Of a DNA stretch of 64,000 nucleotides, positions 1 to 13,725 are shown one piece after another. The DNA is from Voacanga thouarsii (taxonomy: Eukaryota; Streptophyta; Magnoliopsida; Gentianales; Apocynaceae). Location of the stretch: positions 2,232,001 through 2,296,000 of the forward strand of contig JANUWF010001819.1 of assembly GCA_026120185.1 (NCBI GenBank), given 5' to 3'. The first letter of the stretch is position 1; each line of letters opens with the position of its first letter. The notes under the pieces are model-generated. The model saw only the letters and a program-made list of their open reading frames with translations. It did not search any database and was not told the DNA's origin. The position numbers were made by a program, and so were the translations under genes.

Positions 1-129
1 ACAAGAGTAAGTAATATTACATTTATATAATTCAGTAATATTACATTTGTCAAGGAATAAAAGACATTCTTGATGTTGAACAATGACAGTGCTACATGGA
101 CTAATACACAAAATAGATAGTGTCATTTC

Positions 130-2165
<2,036 letters not shown>

Positions 2166-2177
2166 CTTAATACAACC
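2166..2177 (-). pseudogene. WDR55-type exon, 3' part after the CACTA insertion
   Basis: Directly outside the left end of the 2181-11357 CACTA element, and after its GTT target duplication, the minus strand reads GGTTGTATTAAG followed by the splice-donor-like GTGAC. This encodes GCIK, which continues the residues ending GDDN encoded at the right end of the element (11358-11418). The pattern GDD-x-GCIK-V/I-WD is typical of one WD repeat in plant WDR55 proteins. The next expected exon, starting near WDTR, was looked for down to base 1 and not found. See the matching entry at 11358-11418. Confidence 0.6.
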
Positions 2178-2180
2178 GTT
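2178..2180. other. target-site duplication GTT, left copy
   Basis: The three bases GTT lie immediately before CACTA at 2181 and are repeated immediately after TAGTG at 11358-11360. A 3-bp duplication is diagnostic of CACTA (En/Spm) transposition. Confidence 0.85.
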
Positions 2181-2745
2181 CACTATTGGAAACTAATCGA
2201 TCAGCCACGACAAATTCTGTGGTTGATCGGCTGAAATCTGTAACTGATTGATCTCAGCCACGGAACAACCACGGAAAAGTTTCCGTGGCTAAAAGCGGTG
2301 TGGCTGATAAATTAAATTATGTAGCTAATTTATTTAACATAATTAAAAATTATTTAATTCAAAAGTAAGAAATCAGCTACAGAATTTCATTTCGTGGGTG
2401 ATTAGCTATGGAAATTTTCATATTTGACAATAAAATTCCGTGGCTGATTTAATAAATAATAACAATAATATTTAATTTAAAAATGTAATAAGCCACGAAA
2501 ATAGTTGTCGTGGGTGATCTACCATAGAAGGTTTCGTAGCTGAATATAAATTCCGTGGCTGATTTAATTTCATATAATGAAAATTTCTTTAATTAGAAAA
2601 TAAATCAGCCACAGAATATTTTGTGGCTAATTCAATTAGCCACGAAATATTCTGTGGCTGAATTTAGTAATCAACCACGGAATCTCATGGTTGTTTGTGT
2701 GGCAGAGAAAAATTCAACCACGGAATTTCCGTGGCCATTCCATAT
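2181..2745. repeat. left subterminal repeat array of the CACTA element
   Basis: A motif close to AGCCACGGAAT / ATTCCGTGGCTGA recurs in both orientations many times between the left terminus and about 2745, for example around 2202, 2253, 2280, 2441, 2553, 2608, 2639 and 2718. In En/Spm such arrays bind the regulatory transposase protein. Neighbouring motifs in opposite orientation could also form small hairpins. The same motif, more diverged, is found at the right end (10775-11357), which ties the two ends to one element. Confidence 0.8.
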
Positions 2746-3310
2746 CTGACTTTTTCAACCTGCTTACAGGATATACAAATATCAAAGTCTTACCAAAATC
2801 CTATAAACATACAATCAACATATCAACAACCAAACTCCTATAATCAAACGCCCATCATAACGACAACCAAACTCCTATAACCAAACACTCAACATATCAA
2901 CAAACACCCAAGCCACAAAGTACGAAATAGAATAGATTAACAAACAAAATAAAGTCCAATAATATCCAACTCCCACAAGCAAATAAGGCATCACAAAATG
3001 GTCGCCACCATAGAATAGTAATAAGTATGTTGTGACAATCAATAAAAACTAATCTATTCCATAGATGAGTTTTCTAAAGCTACAATCATGCATCACCGTG
3101 AGTCTTCTCAGTATCTGTGACTCCTCTAGATGAGCACGTTCCTTAAAATGAGCATGATTCTAAGTGCACCTGCACTGTGGCCATCATCTTATCCATCTGA
3201 CGACGAATCTCAAGTATGAGTTGTTCTTGACACGACATCTCCATACCATGATGTGCTTGCATCTCTTGCATTTTGTGACCGTAATCCTTATGCAGCTCGT
3301 GAAGGACTCA
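2746..3310. other. 3' flank of the second CACTA gene; no gene seen
   Basis: This stretch lies between the left subterminal array and the end of the Transposase_24-type gene. It is A/C-rich with short repeats of CAACAAACTCCTATAA-like units near 2830-2880. It probably holds the 3' untranslated part of the minus-strand transcripts. Plus-strand open frames here (2695-2880, 3164-3358) lack any recognisable domain. Confidence 0.4.
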
Positions 3311-4669
3311 TCAATCAACATAACTAGTCCCTGTAGATGTGCTATCTCTAGACCTTGAACTTAGGATAGACTGATATGCTGAATCAAGACCGGAGACACG
3401 TCCTTTCCTTACATCCCCGGCTACTGTAAGTATAATTCTATCATAATCAACCACTAGAGACTCAATAGCAATACCAAGTTCAACAGATGTCGAGGCTGTA
3501 AAGGAGACTTGTGTCTCTGCCTCCTCAACCATCCTAATAGCTCGTTTCTAAAAATTGAGTCAAGATTTTAGAAAGAATCAATATTAATTCAATGAAAACT
3601 ATTAAGTCATATATACTATAATAATAACTTACATGAAGATCTCGATGATATGGTGTGATGAATTCTGTCCTGCCTTCAACCCCGTGTTGATGTAACTCTC
3701 TATGAAGCTCAAGAGTATTCAGTAGAACACCACCATTCTTTGCTGCTTGCAATAAATTTGTATGGTATTTATCTTTATAATTTAACTTACTAAGTATTCA
3801 TATACCTAAAATTTATAAAAACACTTACAATGCGATATGCATGTGTGAGATGTGGAATAGGCTCGTCCGTGTGCATGCATGAGGCATTCTCTCCCTGATT
3901 TTGGCGATTACAAGAATTCTGCTTTGATCGTGCCAGTATCTCTAGACTCTGCCAATATGCTACCATAGCATTAAACACATCCTCAGGCATCTATGGAAGT
4001 TTAACTCTATCTTTCAACCATGCCTTTTTGGCTAAAGCAATAATCCCTTAGAATAGCTCCCCTGCCTTGGAGTTCCAAGCTTTTTGGATCATTTCACTAT
4101 CATTTATCCTTCATCTATATCATTTTTACAATAAAAAGAAATCATGTAAAATACTTCAACTCGAAACTTTATAGAAGAGAAACAAGATCACATAACATTT
4201 AATTTTTAAACAATTGCCTCGAATTCTTGAAACCAAGTATTATTCGTTTCAAAATCCATATGCAACCACCTTTTGTACGGGGATCAAATTTCAGCTTGAT
4301 GCAGTCTGAGATGCAGTTATGAATTTTATATTGAATCTCTATGGGTCCAAACCTAACACAAAGATATTGATCAAAACTTAGAGTGATTCAACTAAAAGTA
4401 TTGAAAATACAGTTTAAATTGTGGGTAAAAATTTATATTCTCTGTAAATATATATGGTATACTTACACATTATCACTCTCCAGAAGAATGTGTACCATGG
4501 GTCGTTGCGACGAAGAAGGAATGGAGCAAGAGACAACAGAAGTAGTAGCATTATCACTAGCAGTAATGCTCCCATCTGATAAAGGATTCTGTGGATTTTG
4601 TGACACTGGAACATTGGAGGTAGATAGGGCGGGGTGCTCAGAATGAAAATACGAACTACTCCGAGGCAT
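3311..4669 (-). CDS. CACTA second gene, Transposase_24 (Ptta/En/Spm) type
   Basis: This minus-strand gene starts MPRSSSYFHSEHPALS at 4669 and is spread over several exons or frames. Block 4330-4200 has a Trp-Phe-Gln-Glu-Phe segment (NNTWFQEFEAIV). Block 3990-3880 reads PEDVFNAMVAYWQSLE, SKQNSCNRQ and then HTDEPIPHLTHA. Block 3752-3650 reads NTLELHRELHQHG. The last block, 3532-3311, has VAGDVRKGRVSGLDSAYQ. The order 'W at the start, NR, HT.G-like motif, LELF-like motif, GRV.GL' is that of the plant transposase family PF03004, which accompanies TNP2 in CACTA elements and is thought to bind subterminal DNA. Exon borders were not resolved and frame changes may be introns or decay. It lies about 100 bp downstream of the end of the TNP2-type gene on the same strand. 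Confidence 0.7.
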
Positions 4670-4767
4670 ATCTACAAAACAATGACTTGTTAGTTTGCAA
4701 ATTAAAAAATAATATGCAATAATATATGTAAGAAAAGTAAAAGATATTAATATATAAAAAGAATATT

Positions 4768-7700
4768 TTACTCGTTCTCAACTTCAATCGATTCATCGGC
4801 ATCATCTCCCTCATTTTCAAACTCATATTCAATCTTTTCATCGGTAATTTCATCATTATCATCACTCCCAATGACATCCTCTTCTCCTGTAGCATTCCAA
4901 TCACGTAGAGGATCAAGTTGATCATCTTAAATTTGTAATGGTGTGCTAATGGAATGGTCATTTTGATAAGCACGTTCAGCTTGCGGAACATAAAAAATCT
5001 CTCTCGCTTTAATGTGAAAAATAGCCCACCAATCATGCATATCATGTCTTGTACTCGAATATAGAGCGTAGTATACCTAAATTGCTTGATGGGCTAGCAC
5101 ATATGGTTCGTATTTTGGCCACCTTTTTCTATGATTGATTTTCATCAAGCTGTATCTTGGATGAATTTTCATACTATCACGAGATCATGGATCAAACCAT
5201 TCACTCTTAAACAATAAAGTGTTCTTCTCTGGCAAGTCAGGATATTGCACACGGAATATTTCTTGTATCAATCCATAATAATCTCCTACAATTGTTGATT
5301 GAGCATAAATCATACCTCGAATGCACACCCCATAATTCATTATTGATCTTCCTTCTTTATGGCTCATGGTGTGAAAATAATATCCATTAATATAGTAAAA
5401 GAAGAACGCTTCAACTGCCATTAAAGGGCCTCTTGAGAGGTCCTTTAAAAGCTGATTGTCAATATTATTCTCAGTACACAAAACCTAGTCAAATAATGCA
5501 ATATTAGTATTATAAAGAGTAGAGACGTGATAATTTGCATAAACATGACATTACATTCATGGTTACGGAACCAGTTAATAAAGTGGGTCTCGATCTCCTT
5601 GTCCATATCACGATGTCCGATTTGTGGATGATGGGTGTGCAATTGACCAATAAACATACTGAAGTGATAGTATAAAAATAACTTAGTAAATATTATTATC
5701 GCACAAAAGAGTTAGTCTCTGTTAAATTAGAGAATTCATCTGTAAAATTAGCTTTTAATGAACCTAATAAACGGTTCCACCTCTGAACAATTTAGCAACA
5801 TATAAAGATGGGTAGCTTTGTATTCCTCGTCAGCAAGCCACCGCATATAAGATCTATCTGCTGACTACCTTGGCAAACTAAAAATTGATAAATTGTTTGC
5901 AAATGGCTGATGTCATTGCCATCGTCATGTCGACTTGGTCGACTACTTCTTGTTACCACATGCGGCTCAAAATAATATGTTGTAAAGTTAGTAACCTCTT
6001 CAACAAAGTAAGCATTGACTAGACGCTTCAACTCTCGCTTTATTTCTAATCTTCTTTTTCAAATGATAGAGATATCTACATATAGTAAAAATAATTTAAG
6101 CATTAACTATAATACGAAGAGATAGAATTGGAAAATGAACTTTCTAGACATTGTAGTGCTTTATGAATTACCTTTCAAAAGGAAACATCTAATGATATTG
6201 AATTGGACTGCACACACAAGCTTCATATGGCAAATGAACTGGAAGATGCTCCATTGAGTTGAAGAATGCGGGTGGAAATATTCTCTCCAACTTACATAAT
6301 AAAACATAAATATTTTCTTCCAACTCTCTTATCTTACCCACAGTCAACTTAGTGGCACATAAGTTATTAAAAAACATGATAAACTCAGTTAAACCATTCC
6401 AAATCGACTCTGGCAGCATTTGTCTAAAAGTAACGAGTAAGAAGCGCAACAGAAAAACATAGCAATCATAACTCTTGGTGTTTATCAACTTACACTCCCG
6501 GATATCAACAGATCTAGATAGATTCGATGCATAGCCATCAGGAAATTTTAGATCCTTCATCCACTTAAGCAAAATGCGATGTTCTTGTTTGGAAAGACAA
6601 CAAGTTGCCTTTGATCTAATGCTCTCCCCGGGGTCCAATGCCAATTCTTTTCTCCGACATAGTTCTCTAATGCCATAACGAGCATTTAAGGTATTTTTTG
6701 TTTTACCTTTTACATCCATTACTGTGTTAAAAACATTATCAAAACACTTTTTAACTATGTGTATGACATCTAAGTTGTGTCAGACAAGCAATGAAGACTA
6801 ATAAAGGAGTTTCCAATATATGCTTTATTTTGTCCAATTATGACTACTGAGATACCCTTCGGGAGTGCCTTCACCACTGGTATCCGTTACCTTGGGAATA
6901 TTCAGAACTCATTGCCAAATTTCTTCACCTATGAGCTTGGCAGATAACTTTTGACACAATTTTTAAAAAAATTGGTATTGTTTCTTCTATACGGGTGATC
7001 TCGTGGGAGAAATTGGAGGTGAACATCAAAGAAACATGTTTTTCTTCTATGTTGAAGTTGAAATACCTTACTCTTTTCCATACAAATTGGACACACTATG
7101 TGCCCGCAAGTTGTCCACTTGGGTAGTATCCGATATGCAGAAAAGTCTCCTATTGTCTACAAAAGTACAGCTCGTATATTAAAATTACGCTTCCTAGAAA
7201 TATTATATGTTTGTATACCCATATGCCAAAGTGATTTAAACTCCTCAATAAATGGTTGGAGATATACATCAATCATCTTCCTAGGATTTCTTGGTCCCGG
7301 GATTACCTCTGCTAGAAACATGTAAGATGTCTTCATGCATATCCAAGGTGGCAAATTATAAGTGGTGATAATGACAGGCCAACAAAAATGTGACTTGCTA
7401 GACATACCAAAATGTGCAAACCCGTCTACACATAATTCCAATCTTACATTGCGTGGCTCATGTTCGAAGTCTAGATGTTTTATATCAAAATCATTCCATG
7501 CTTCGCCATCTGATGGGTGATTCATTTCATCGTGCTGTTGCGTATGGTCTTTGTGCCATGTCATATGCTCGGCTGTTTCTTTTGACATATAAAGCCTCTT
7601 AAGCCTCAGAGTAATAGGTAGATAGTGCATCTTCTGATATGGAATGGGTTTGGAATTTTTCAAAATTCTTAGCTTGTATCGGGGATGATTGTAGAATTTG

Positions 7701-8406
7701 CAGTTTATTAATTCCTCATAATCTTTCCAAAAGAGCATACATCCATGGACACATACATGAATCTTCTCAACTGGCAACCCAAGAGCTTTCACAAACTTCT
7801 TAGTCTTGTAGAAATCGTCCGACACTTTGTTCCCATTATTTGGTAGAATTTCATTAATAAGACCGGCCCAATTGTTGAAATGAATATCTGGCATATTCTG
7901 CTCTGACTTCAAATGTAACTTTGAATTTCGTGTACAACCTTGAAACAGTGGCTCGTCTGCCTCATGTAATAGATCATAGAATTGTTGTGCATTGAGTTCG
8001 GTGCTTCCTTCTCAATATTAGATGGACTTGCGGCCTAATTATCATTAAAGGAATGACCCGCGGCATCATATACCATTTCTCGATACCTATTTGTTATTTC
8101 ATGATGGTCCGACACTAGATGGGATAGTTCCTCTCCGTGGGTTTGATACTCTTCTCCATGGGACGTCCAAATAAAATAATTCGGCATAAAATCTTTGTCT
8201 AGAAGGTGAACATAATAGGTTTCACAACTTTGGAATTTCAGAAGCTTGCACTGAGAACAAGGACACCTTGTCATTGCACTACAAATGAATTGTGGTTACG
8301 CACATGTAGCCCGGATGAACTCATCGAGTCCTTGTGTAAACTCCTTTGTTATGCCTCGACGACCCGGAAGGAGTCGATTATACGTCCAACTTCTATCTCC
8401 ATTCAT
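4768..8406 (-). pseudogene. TNP2-type CACTA transposase, decayed
   Basis: The start is at 8406 (MNGDRSWTYNRLLPGRRG, then GLDEFI), followed by CPCSQCK and FMPNYFIWTSHGE, the N-terminal transposase-associated domain. Block 7985-7157 is the catalytic Transposase_21 region, with CGCMLFWK-like (here HGCMLFWKDYE), the WHKDH segment and DGFAHFGMSS. Block about 6830-6720 includes HNLDVIHI before the next block. Block 6719-6189 (MDVKGKTKNTLNARYG, then HLPVHLPYEACV) is the DUF4218 region, and 5657-5185 (GYYFHTMSH, then DYYGLIQEIF, LLFKSEWFDP) is DUF4216. The frame ends at TAA 4768-4770 after an acidic tail. In-frame stops at 8296-8298 and about 8035, and a frameshift near 7990, break the N-terminal third. 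The enzyme would cut and join the CACTA ends in the nucleus. Introns are likely between blocks. Confidence 0.85.
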
Positions 8407-8419
8407 TTTAACTGACTAT

Positions 8420-10770
8420 ATGCCACATATTCGATTATGATTTATAAAATCCATAGCCATAAGTTTAGTAGTTTAAGAGGAAACCTTAAACTAGTGTTCA
8501 AACATGACAATAATTTTAAGATACTCAAAAATATTGTAACAAATTTCCAAAATATTCATGCATAAACACACAAAGAAACAATGAAAATTAAACACATTTA
8601 AACAGTTATCAGAATGAAAAACCTTGAAAAAAATCATAATGATTAGATCCTGATTTCCTAGAATAGAAAACATGAAGACAAATGCACACTTATGATAGTT
8701 ATTGATCTTAAGCTGATATGAATCGTAGCCATAAGTTTAGTATTACTATGACCGTTAGCACGCCAACATCAACATTCCTGTCCATGTCAAGACTCAAGAA
8801 AAGCACAGATGTTTAGGACTTTAAAAACATCATCATCATGTTGTCTTATTGTGCAGCATACTAATTTGCTAAAGCAAACCATAATCTAACTTCTCTGTTT
8901 ATGTAAAATTCTACCACATAGTTAACGAAGAGGTTACTTGAAGCTGGAAAATAGAAGTTAAAGCTAAGATACTAAGACAAAAGAGTAATTCATTGCATGT
9001 TCAGTAACCTGGTGCAAGCATATAGGGTCTCACTTTCTCATAACAGATAATCATAAAAATGATTTCCCAAATTATTTTATTTAAAAGAATTCCCAAATTC
9101 ATAATGGGTATTACATTTGTCAAAAAGAACAAAGTAAAGTAAAAGACAAGGACATGAATAATTGATTCTACAAGCTATAACAACCTGCTCTTTTGCAAAA
9201 GCCTAAATCCTTAAAGCATAATTCTATCTGGAACAATATTCCAGCAAGCTTTCACAACTTTTTGTTTTTTCCTTCAAATGTGTTTGGTGCTATGAAAATG
9301 CTTTTGAATTTAAGTAATCATATTCCATTTTGTTTTTGTCCATTGGTAAAATTCACTATTAAATATTACTCCATTAATTCTTAAATAATGTAATTTTTTA
9401 TAATTTATATATATTGAGTATGAATTAATATTTATAAGGTTTTAAGAGAAAAATATTGAATTACTTTTATTGAAAATTATAAAGTTTGTTTAAAAATTAA
9501 AAATTAATGTTATATTTTAATAGAGTAATAAATAATATGGAAACAATTTAAAAATAATAAATATATGTCTTTTTTACAAAATAACAGATAATATAAATCT
9601 AAAGAAAAATCTCCAAAAATTAAAGATTAAAAATTAATTAATTTAAAATTAAAAATTAAACAACCTGTGGATTTGGCAAATAGTCTTTTAATGTTCTCAA
9701 AACACCATAAATTGTATTTTTTTTAATTTGTGTACAAAATTTTAAACGGCTTATAAAAACAACTAGATATAACTTTTAAAACACTTATATGGATGTAATT
9801 TACATTTTCATATCTTTCCTATTTCATTTTCATTACCTATTCAAATACGAGTATTTAATTACTAAACTATTACTTAATTTACATTTATGTTTTTATGAGA
9901 TTGAATAGAATTGGGAACGGCGAAACTTAGCACCAAATGCCATTTATTTATTAGTATAATTCAAGACTAGTTAAGGGCCAAATATTAAATTCCTATGTTG
10001 GTTCACAGCCAAAACCACCCAAATCTTATTCCATGGTGATCAGAATTGGGGTCGGCATCAGTTGGGGTTATCGGAATTGGCCATGGATTCTAAATAGGGG
10101 CCAATTTCTTACACTGGCATTATGGCAAATTCTCAAGCAATGTAATCAACACAGAAGCATGGTAAACCCGGGAGAATTGATGCTATTGGCAAACGAAAAC
10201 TCAGATGGGTGCAAAATCTGTAGATGATATCTACAACTACTGCACTGTTCTTATACAGATTTGCTCAAGGTCACAATTCCAAATGTGACCTCTGAACACA
10301 GACATGGGTTGAATAGAATGTGTAGTGAAATTGTCAACACAGACAACACATAGTAGCAAACACAGATAGCACACAGTAGCAAACAAACTAGAATTTGTAG
10401 TGAAATTCAAATCAATGAGAAAAAGCATAGAGCTATACCAAAAATCAAAATATTGTAGCTATTTAAAAACAAAAATCCACTACAAAACTACAACACCTAA
10501 TTTGAGCCCTCACCCGTCGGCCTTGAACAAAATGTGGTGAAGATGTGAGGGCCACCTTTCTCTGCAACAGCGAGTGACGGTGTACCAACCAACTTGCTCT
10601 GCAGCGTCGACTGGGCTGACGGAGATGGCGATGGCCGGTGATGGGTGCACAGAATAAAATAGGTCTCAATATGATAGAGGTGAAGAGAAAAGGAAATGAG
10701 GGAAATGGGATCCAAGAAAGACAGTAGATGAAGACATTCAAAGTAAAAAATTACCACGAAATAATTCAGA
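8420..10770. other. CACTA 5' region without genes
   Basis: This is the stretch between the transposase start and the right subterminal array. It should hold the promoter and 5' leader of the minus-strand transcripts, but no clear promoter motif could be assigned. It is strongly AT-rich between 9380 and 9900, and includes a candidate small nested element (9273-9945, listed separately). A minus-strand open frame at 10463-10757 (RPSPSPSAQSTLQSKL in one frame) has no recognisable domain. Confidence 0.5.
9273..9945. mobile_element. candidate small nested MITE in the CACTA element
   Basis: TTTGGTGCTA near 9279-9288 reappears as its complement TAGCACCAAA near 9929-9938, and the enclosed 650 bp is AT-rich and non-coding. 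Such short inverted ends with a TTTGGTGCTA-like sequence occur in small plant DNA elements. No convincing target duplication was found, so the exact ends and even its nature are uncertain. Confidence 0.25.
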
Positions 10771-10774
10771 TATT

Positions 10775-11357
10775 ATACCAAAAATATTTCGTGGTTGATT
10801 TGTAGTTGATTTGCTACGAAACAGCCACATATATTTTCGAATATATATTCAAAATTTATAAAAACATTTTGTGGCTGATCCATTGGTGAGTCCTTAAAAT
10901 GATGGTATTTTCAAAATAATTCCGTGGCTGAGTTGTACCCGATTGCCTAAGGATTAGCCACGGAAATTTTTCCTAATTCTATTGAAATATGAAATAATTT
11001 CGTGGATGATTCGCAGGCTAACTGCAATGAATCGGCCACGGATTTTTTCCATAAACATATTTAAATGTTGTTTAAGAAAACATCACTGATTCATAGCAAA
11101 TCTGCCATGAATCAGCCACAACTTAATTTTAGCATAATCTCATAAATCTATTGAATTTTTTTCAATAAATCCGTGGTTGATCACCTACGAATCAGCTACG
11201 AAATTTTCATTGACTATAACAATTATGTTTGACCTTATTCTCACACCGATCAGCCACGAATTACCAACAGAATTGAATCTATTGCTAATCCCTGGCCAAT
11301 GTGTGGGTAATCACAAACGCATATATTTCGTGGCCGATAGGCCAGTTTCCAGTAGTG
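10775..11357. repeat. right subterminal repeat array of the CACTA element
   Basis: The motif TTCCGTGGCTGA / ATCAGCCACGAA recurs in both orientations (around 10787, 10819, 10867, 10920, 10955, 11002, 11033, 11112, 11170, 11251 and 11326) up to the TAGTG end. It matches the left array at 2181-2745 and so marks the second half of the recognition DNA of the element. Confidence 0.8.
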
Positions 11358-11418
11358 GTTGTCATCCCCAGATGCGATGGTGGACTCTATTAAGTTCACT
11401 ATTCTGTGAATAGCAGCC
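11358..11418 (-). pseudogene. WDR55-type WD-repeat exon, 5' part
   Basis: On the minus strand a TTTTGTAG acceptor is followed by an open block reading AAIHRIVNLIESTIASGDDN, which stops at the CACTA terminus. The remaining residues, GCIK and then a GT donor, lie 9.2 kb away at 2166-2177. 'NR-(L/V)-x-NL-x-E-x-TIASGDD-x-GCIK' is the conserved start of a WD repeat in plant WDR55, a nucleolar/DDB1-associated protein needed for reproduction in Arabidopsis. Without the transposon and one GTT copy, the exon would read through in frame. No flanking WDR55 exon was recognised upstream to 12240, so the copy may have been a fragment before the CACTA hit. The name rests on motif recognition, not on a search. 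Confidence 0.65.
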
Positions 11419-12279
11419 CTACAAAAGAAAACACAACATTTCAATATAATCAAAGCAATATCACCAAGATAACAGACACAATAAAGCATCAAGGAATATC
11501 TACTAAAAGACAGAAACCTTAGAATGGGTAAATCACTCCAAAACAAAGGTTAAAGTTACACTAGAATAGTACTTATTAAAACAATCCAAAGAAATTTGTA
11601 CAGAGCTAGAGCATCTCCAAAAAAGTCCAGCAAATATGATATTGAATAAAAACTAATCAATTCCTCTCAAATGGATCAAGATTGAATTAAAATTTTAAAT
11701 AACAGTACAATAATGGAAATGACAGAAACAAAAGCAAAACTTTACAGTAACATTACCAACTAAAAATTTACAAAATCGCATATTGAGATCCAATACGCTA
11801 AATTACTCCATAGGTAGTGCTGAATATCAATACCACATAGCAAATTAAAATACACTCAATTTAGTAGCCCTAATTATCAATTTCATATCTCCTTATCCGT
11901 TCCCAACTTCACCCATAATCCAACGCCTCAAGGTGACCTAGAAGGGGCAGGCACAGATAGAGAGAAGCACAAGGGAAAATAGATATGCCGATCAAAATTA
12001 ACCCAAAAAAAAGGCATAAGGCTTATTGGAGCGAATATGCACCATTATTTGATCGAATCAAAACATCTTGCGTTGAGATCAACCTAGAGGAGAGACGGGT
12101 AGTAAGAAGGAGAGGAAGAGTTTCGCACTTCAAATCTGCGATGCGCAAGCGAGGAAATGATGAATGACAACCAGAAGGGGGAAGGAGAAAATGGGGATGG
12201 GGAGTGGATGTTATAAAAAGTGAATGAGAAAATAAAAAATGCCTAAAAATTTTGTTACCCGCTTAGCGCGCCTCTTGTT
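11419..12279. other. unassigned DNA upstream of the WDR55-type exon
   Basis: No gene was recognised. The first 500 bases look like an intron of the minus-strand exon. The part at 11900-12240 is less AT-rich and includes a plus-strand open frame of 60 codons (11985-12167, MPIKINPKKRHKAYWSEYAP) of unknown meaning. If the DNA left of 14009 belongs to a CACTA element, this is part of its cargo. Confidence 0.35.
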
Positions 12280-12339
12280 TTCAAAATCGTCGTATTCAGC
12301 AAATACGAAGGCTCAAAGCCGTGGTATTTGTTTTAATTT

Positions 12340-12897
12340 TTAAAAATAATTTTTTATATTCTTATTTAATTATATATTATTTTAATTATTAAATATAAAT
12401 TGATCATATTATTATTTATTTATATATATTAATTATGTGACTTACAAAAATATATTGATATATATATATATATATACATTTTTACAATAATAATTATATA
12501 TAGAATATATATGAATAAGTGCATATATATATAAAAATTAATATAATAATTAAGATATATTTTATTATATATGTGTATGTGTGTGTATGTTTGTGTGTGC
12601 GTGTGTGTGTGTATGTAACATATATACATATACGTATATAATTAATAAATTATATATTTTTTGTAACAAAAAAAATAAAATTGTAATATATATATATATG
12701 TAACAAACATTCGTATATGATTAATAAATTATATATTTTTTGTATAAAAAACAATATAATAGTAATATATGAGGAATATATATATACACACACCCACAAT
12801 GAATATATTTAGATATGTGGAATATATATACACACACCCAAAAAAATATTCATTGTGATCACAATGGTAATATATGTGGAATATATATACACACACC

Positions 12898-12937
<40 letters not shown>

Positions 12938-12960
12938 GATCACAATGAATATTTTTTTGT
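12340..12960. repeat. AT-rich microsatellite and minisatellite block
   Basis: The block contains TA runs (12461-12475, 12686-12698, 12901-12933), a TG-rich run (12568-12612) and a longer unit of about 60-70 bp containing GGAATATATATACACACACCC that is repeated three times (around 12775, 12820 and 12880). It separates the 12285-12330 CACTA motifs from the main subterminal array. Confidence 0.75.
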
Positions 12961-12999
12961 ATACCTTTACAGTATTACATAAACAAAATAATATCTTAT

Positions 13000-13725
13000 G
13001 AAAGTTAATTAGAATGATGTTCTAACAAAATTTGAATCTAATAGATTAAATCAGTATTTATCATATACAAATTAAGCACATATATATGAAGGGTTAGGAT
13101 ATATATGAAATTGCAGTGATCTAACTGTTAGATGTGTTAATAAAGATAAAACAAGTTTAATAATCAAATTTTAAGGCAATTTGATATATGTATAAGTACA
13201 TTTATATGTATAAATTAATGTAATAACTAAAAATATATATATATATGTACATATATAATATACATTGTATATAATTAATAAATTATATATATTTTGTAGC
13301 ACGATTAATGGTAACTAATCGACAGAGGATTATTATGATGCTTATGAACATAGAAGTATCACATTTAAAGTTAATCAATTACATTAACATTTATCGTATA
13401 CAAGATAAGCACAGATATATAAGAACTATGATGTATAAGGAATTTTACTATTCAAATGAACAATCCAACCATTAGATGTGATAATAAAGTTGATATATTT
13501 GTTGAAATAGTTAAAAAAAATATTATGACCAAATTTGAATGTAATCAGATATGTTTTTTTTCATATAATCTATCGTAATCTCTATACAACACCTAAATCT
13601 CTAAGGTATTTATAAATATAAACATATCAAATTAACAATCCAATCTTTAGATTTGTTAAAAATACTTAAAAAGTATTATGACCAAATTTGAAGGTAATTG
13701 GATGCAATTTGAATTATTACCGAAT
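13000..13725. repeat. three diverged tandem units inside the CACTA end
   Basis: Three units of roughly 200 bp share the order 'AACAATCCAACCATTAGAT-like block, run of A/T, TATTATGACCAAATTTGAA-like block, TAAT-GGAT'. They are at about 13010-13200, 13320-13560 and 13570-13725. The second and third are most alike. They are non-coding and adjoin the subterminal motif array of the CACTA end. Confidence 0.55.

Larger units (their letters stand above)
2181..11357 (-). mobile_element. complete CACTA (En/Spm) DNA transposon, 9.2 kb
   Basis: The element starts CACTATTGGAAACT and ends AGTTTCCAGTAGTG, so its termini are inverted repeats of about 14 bp with one mismatch. It is flanked by a GTT target duplication. 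Both ends carry several hundred bases of a short motif in both orientations, as expected for transposase-binding subterminal DNA. Inside are two minus-strand genes, a TNP2-type transposase (8406-4768) and a Transposase_24-type second gene (4669-3311), in the usual CACTA arrangement. The transposase gene has at least two stop codons and a frameshift, so this copy is unlikely to be autonomous, although the ends look well enough preserved to be mobilised in trans. It is inserted in a WDR55-type exon. Confidence 0.9.

Noticed and set aside
11985..12167. Basic 60-codon plus-strand frame (MPIKINPKKRHKAYW...).
   Set aside because: No family recognised, no coding context; kept only as a remark in the unassigned stretch.
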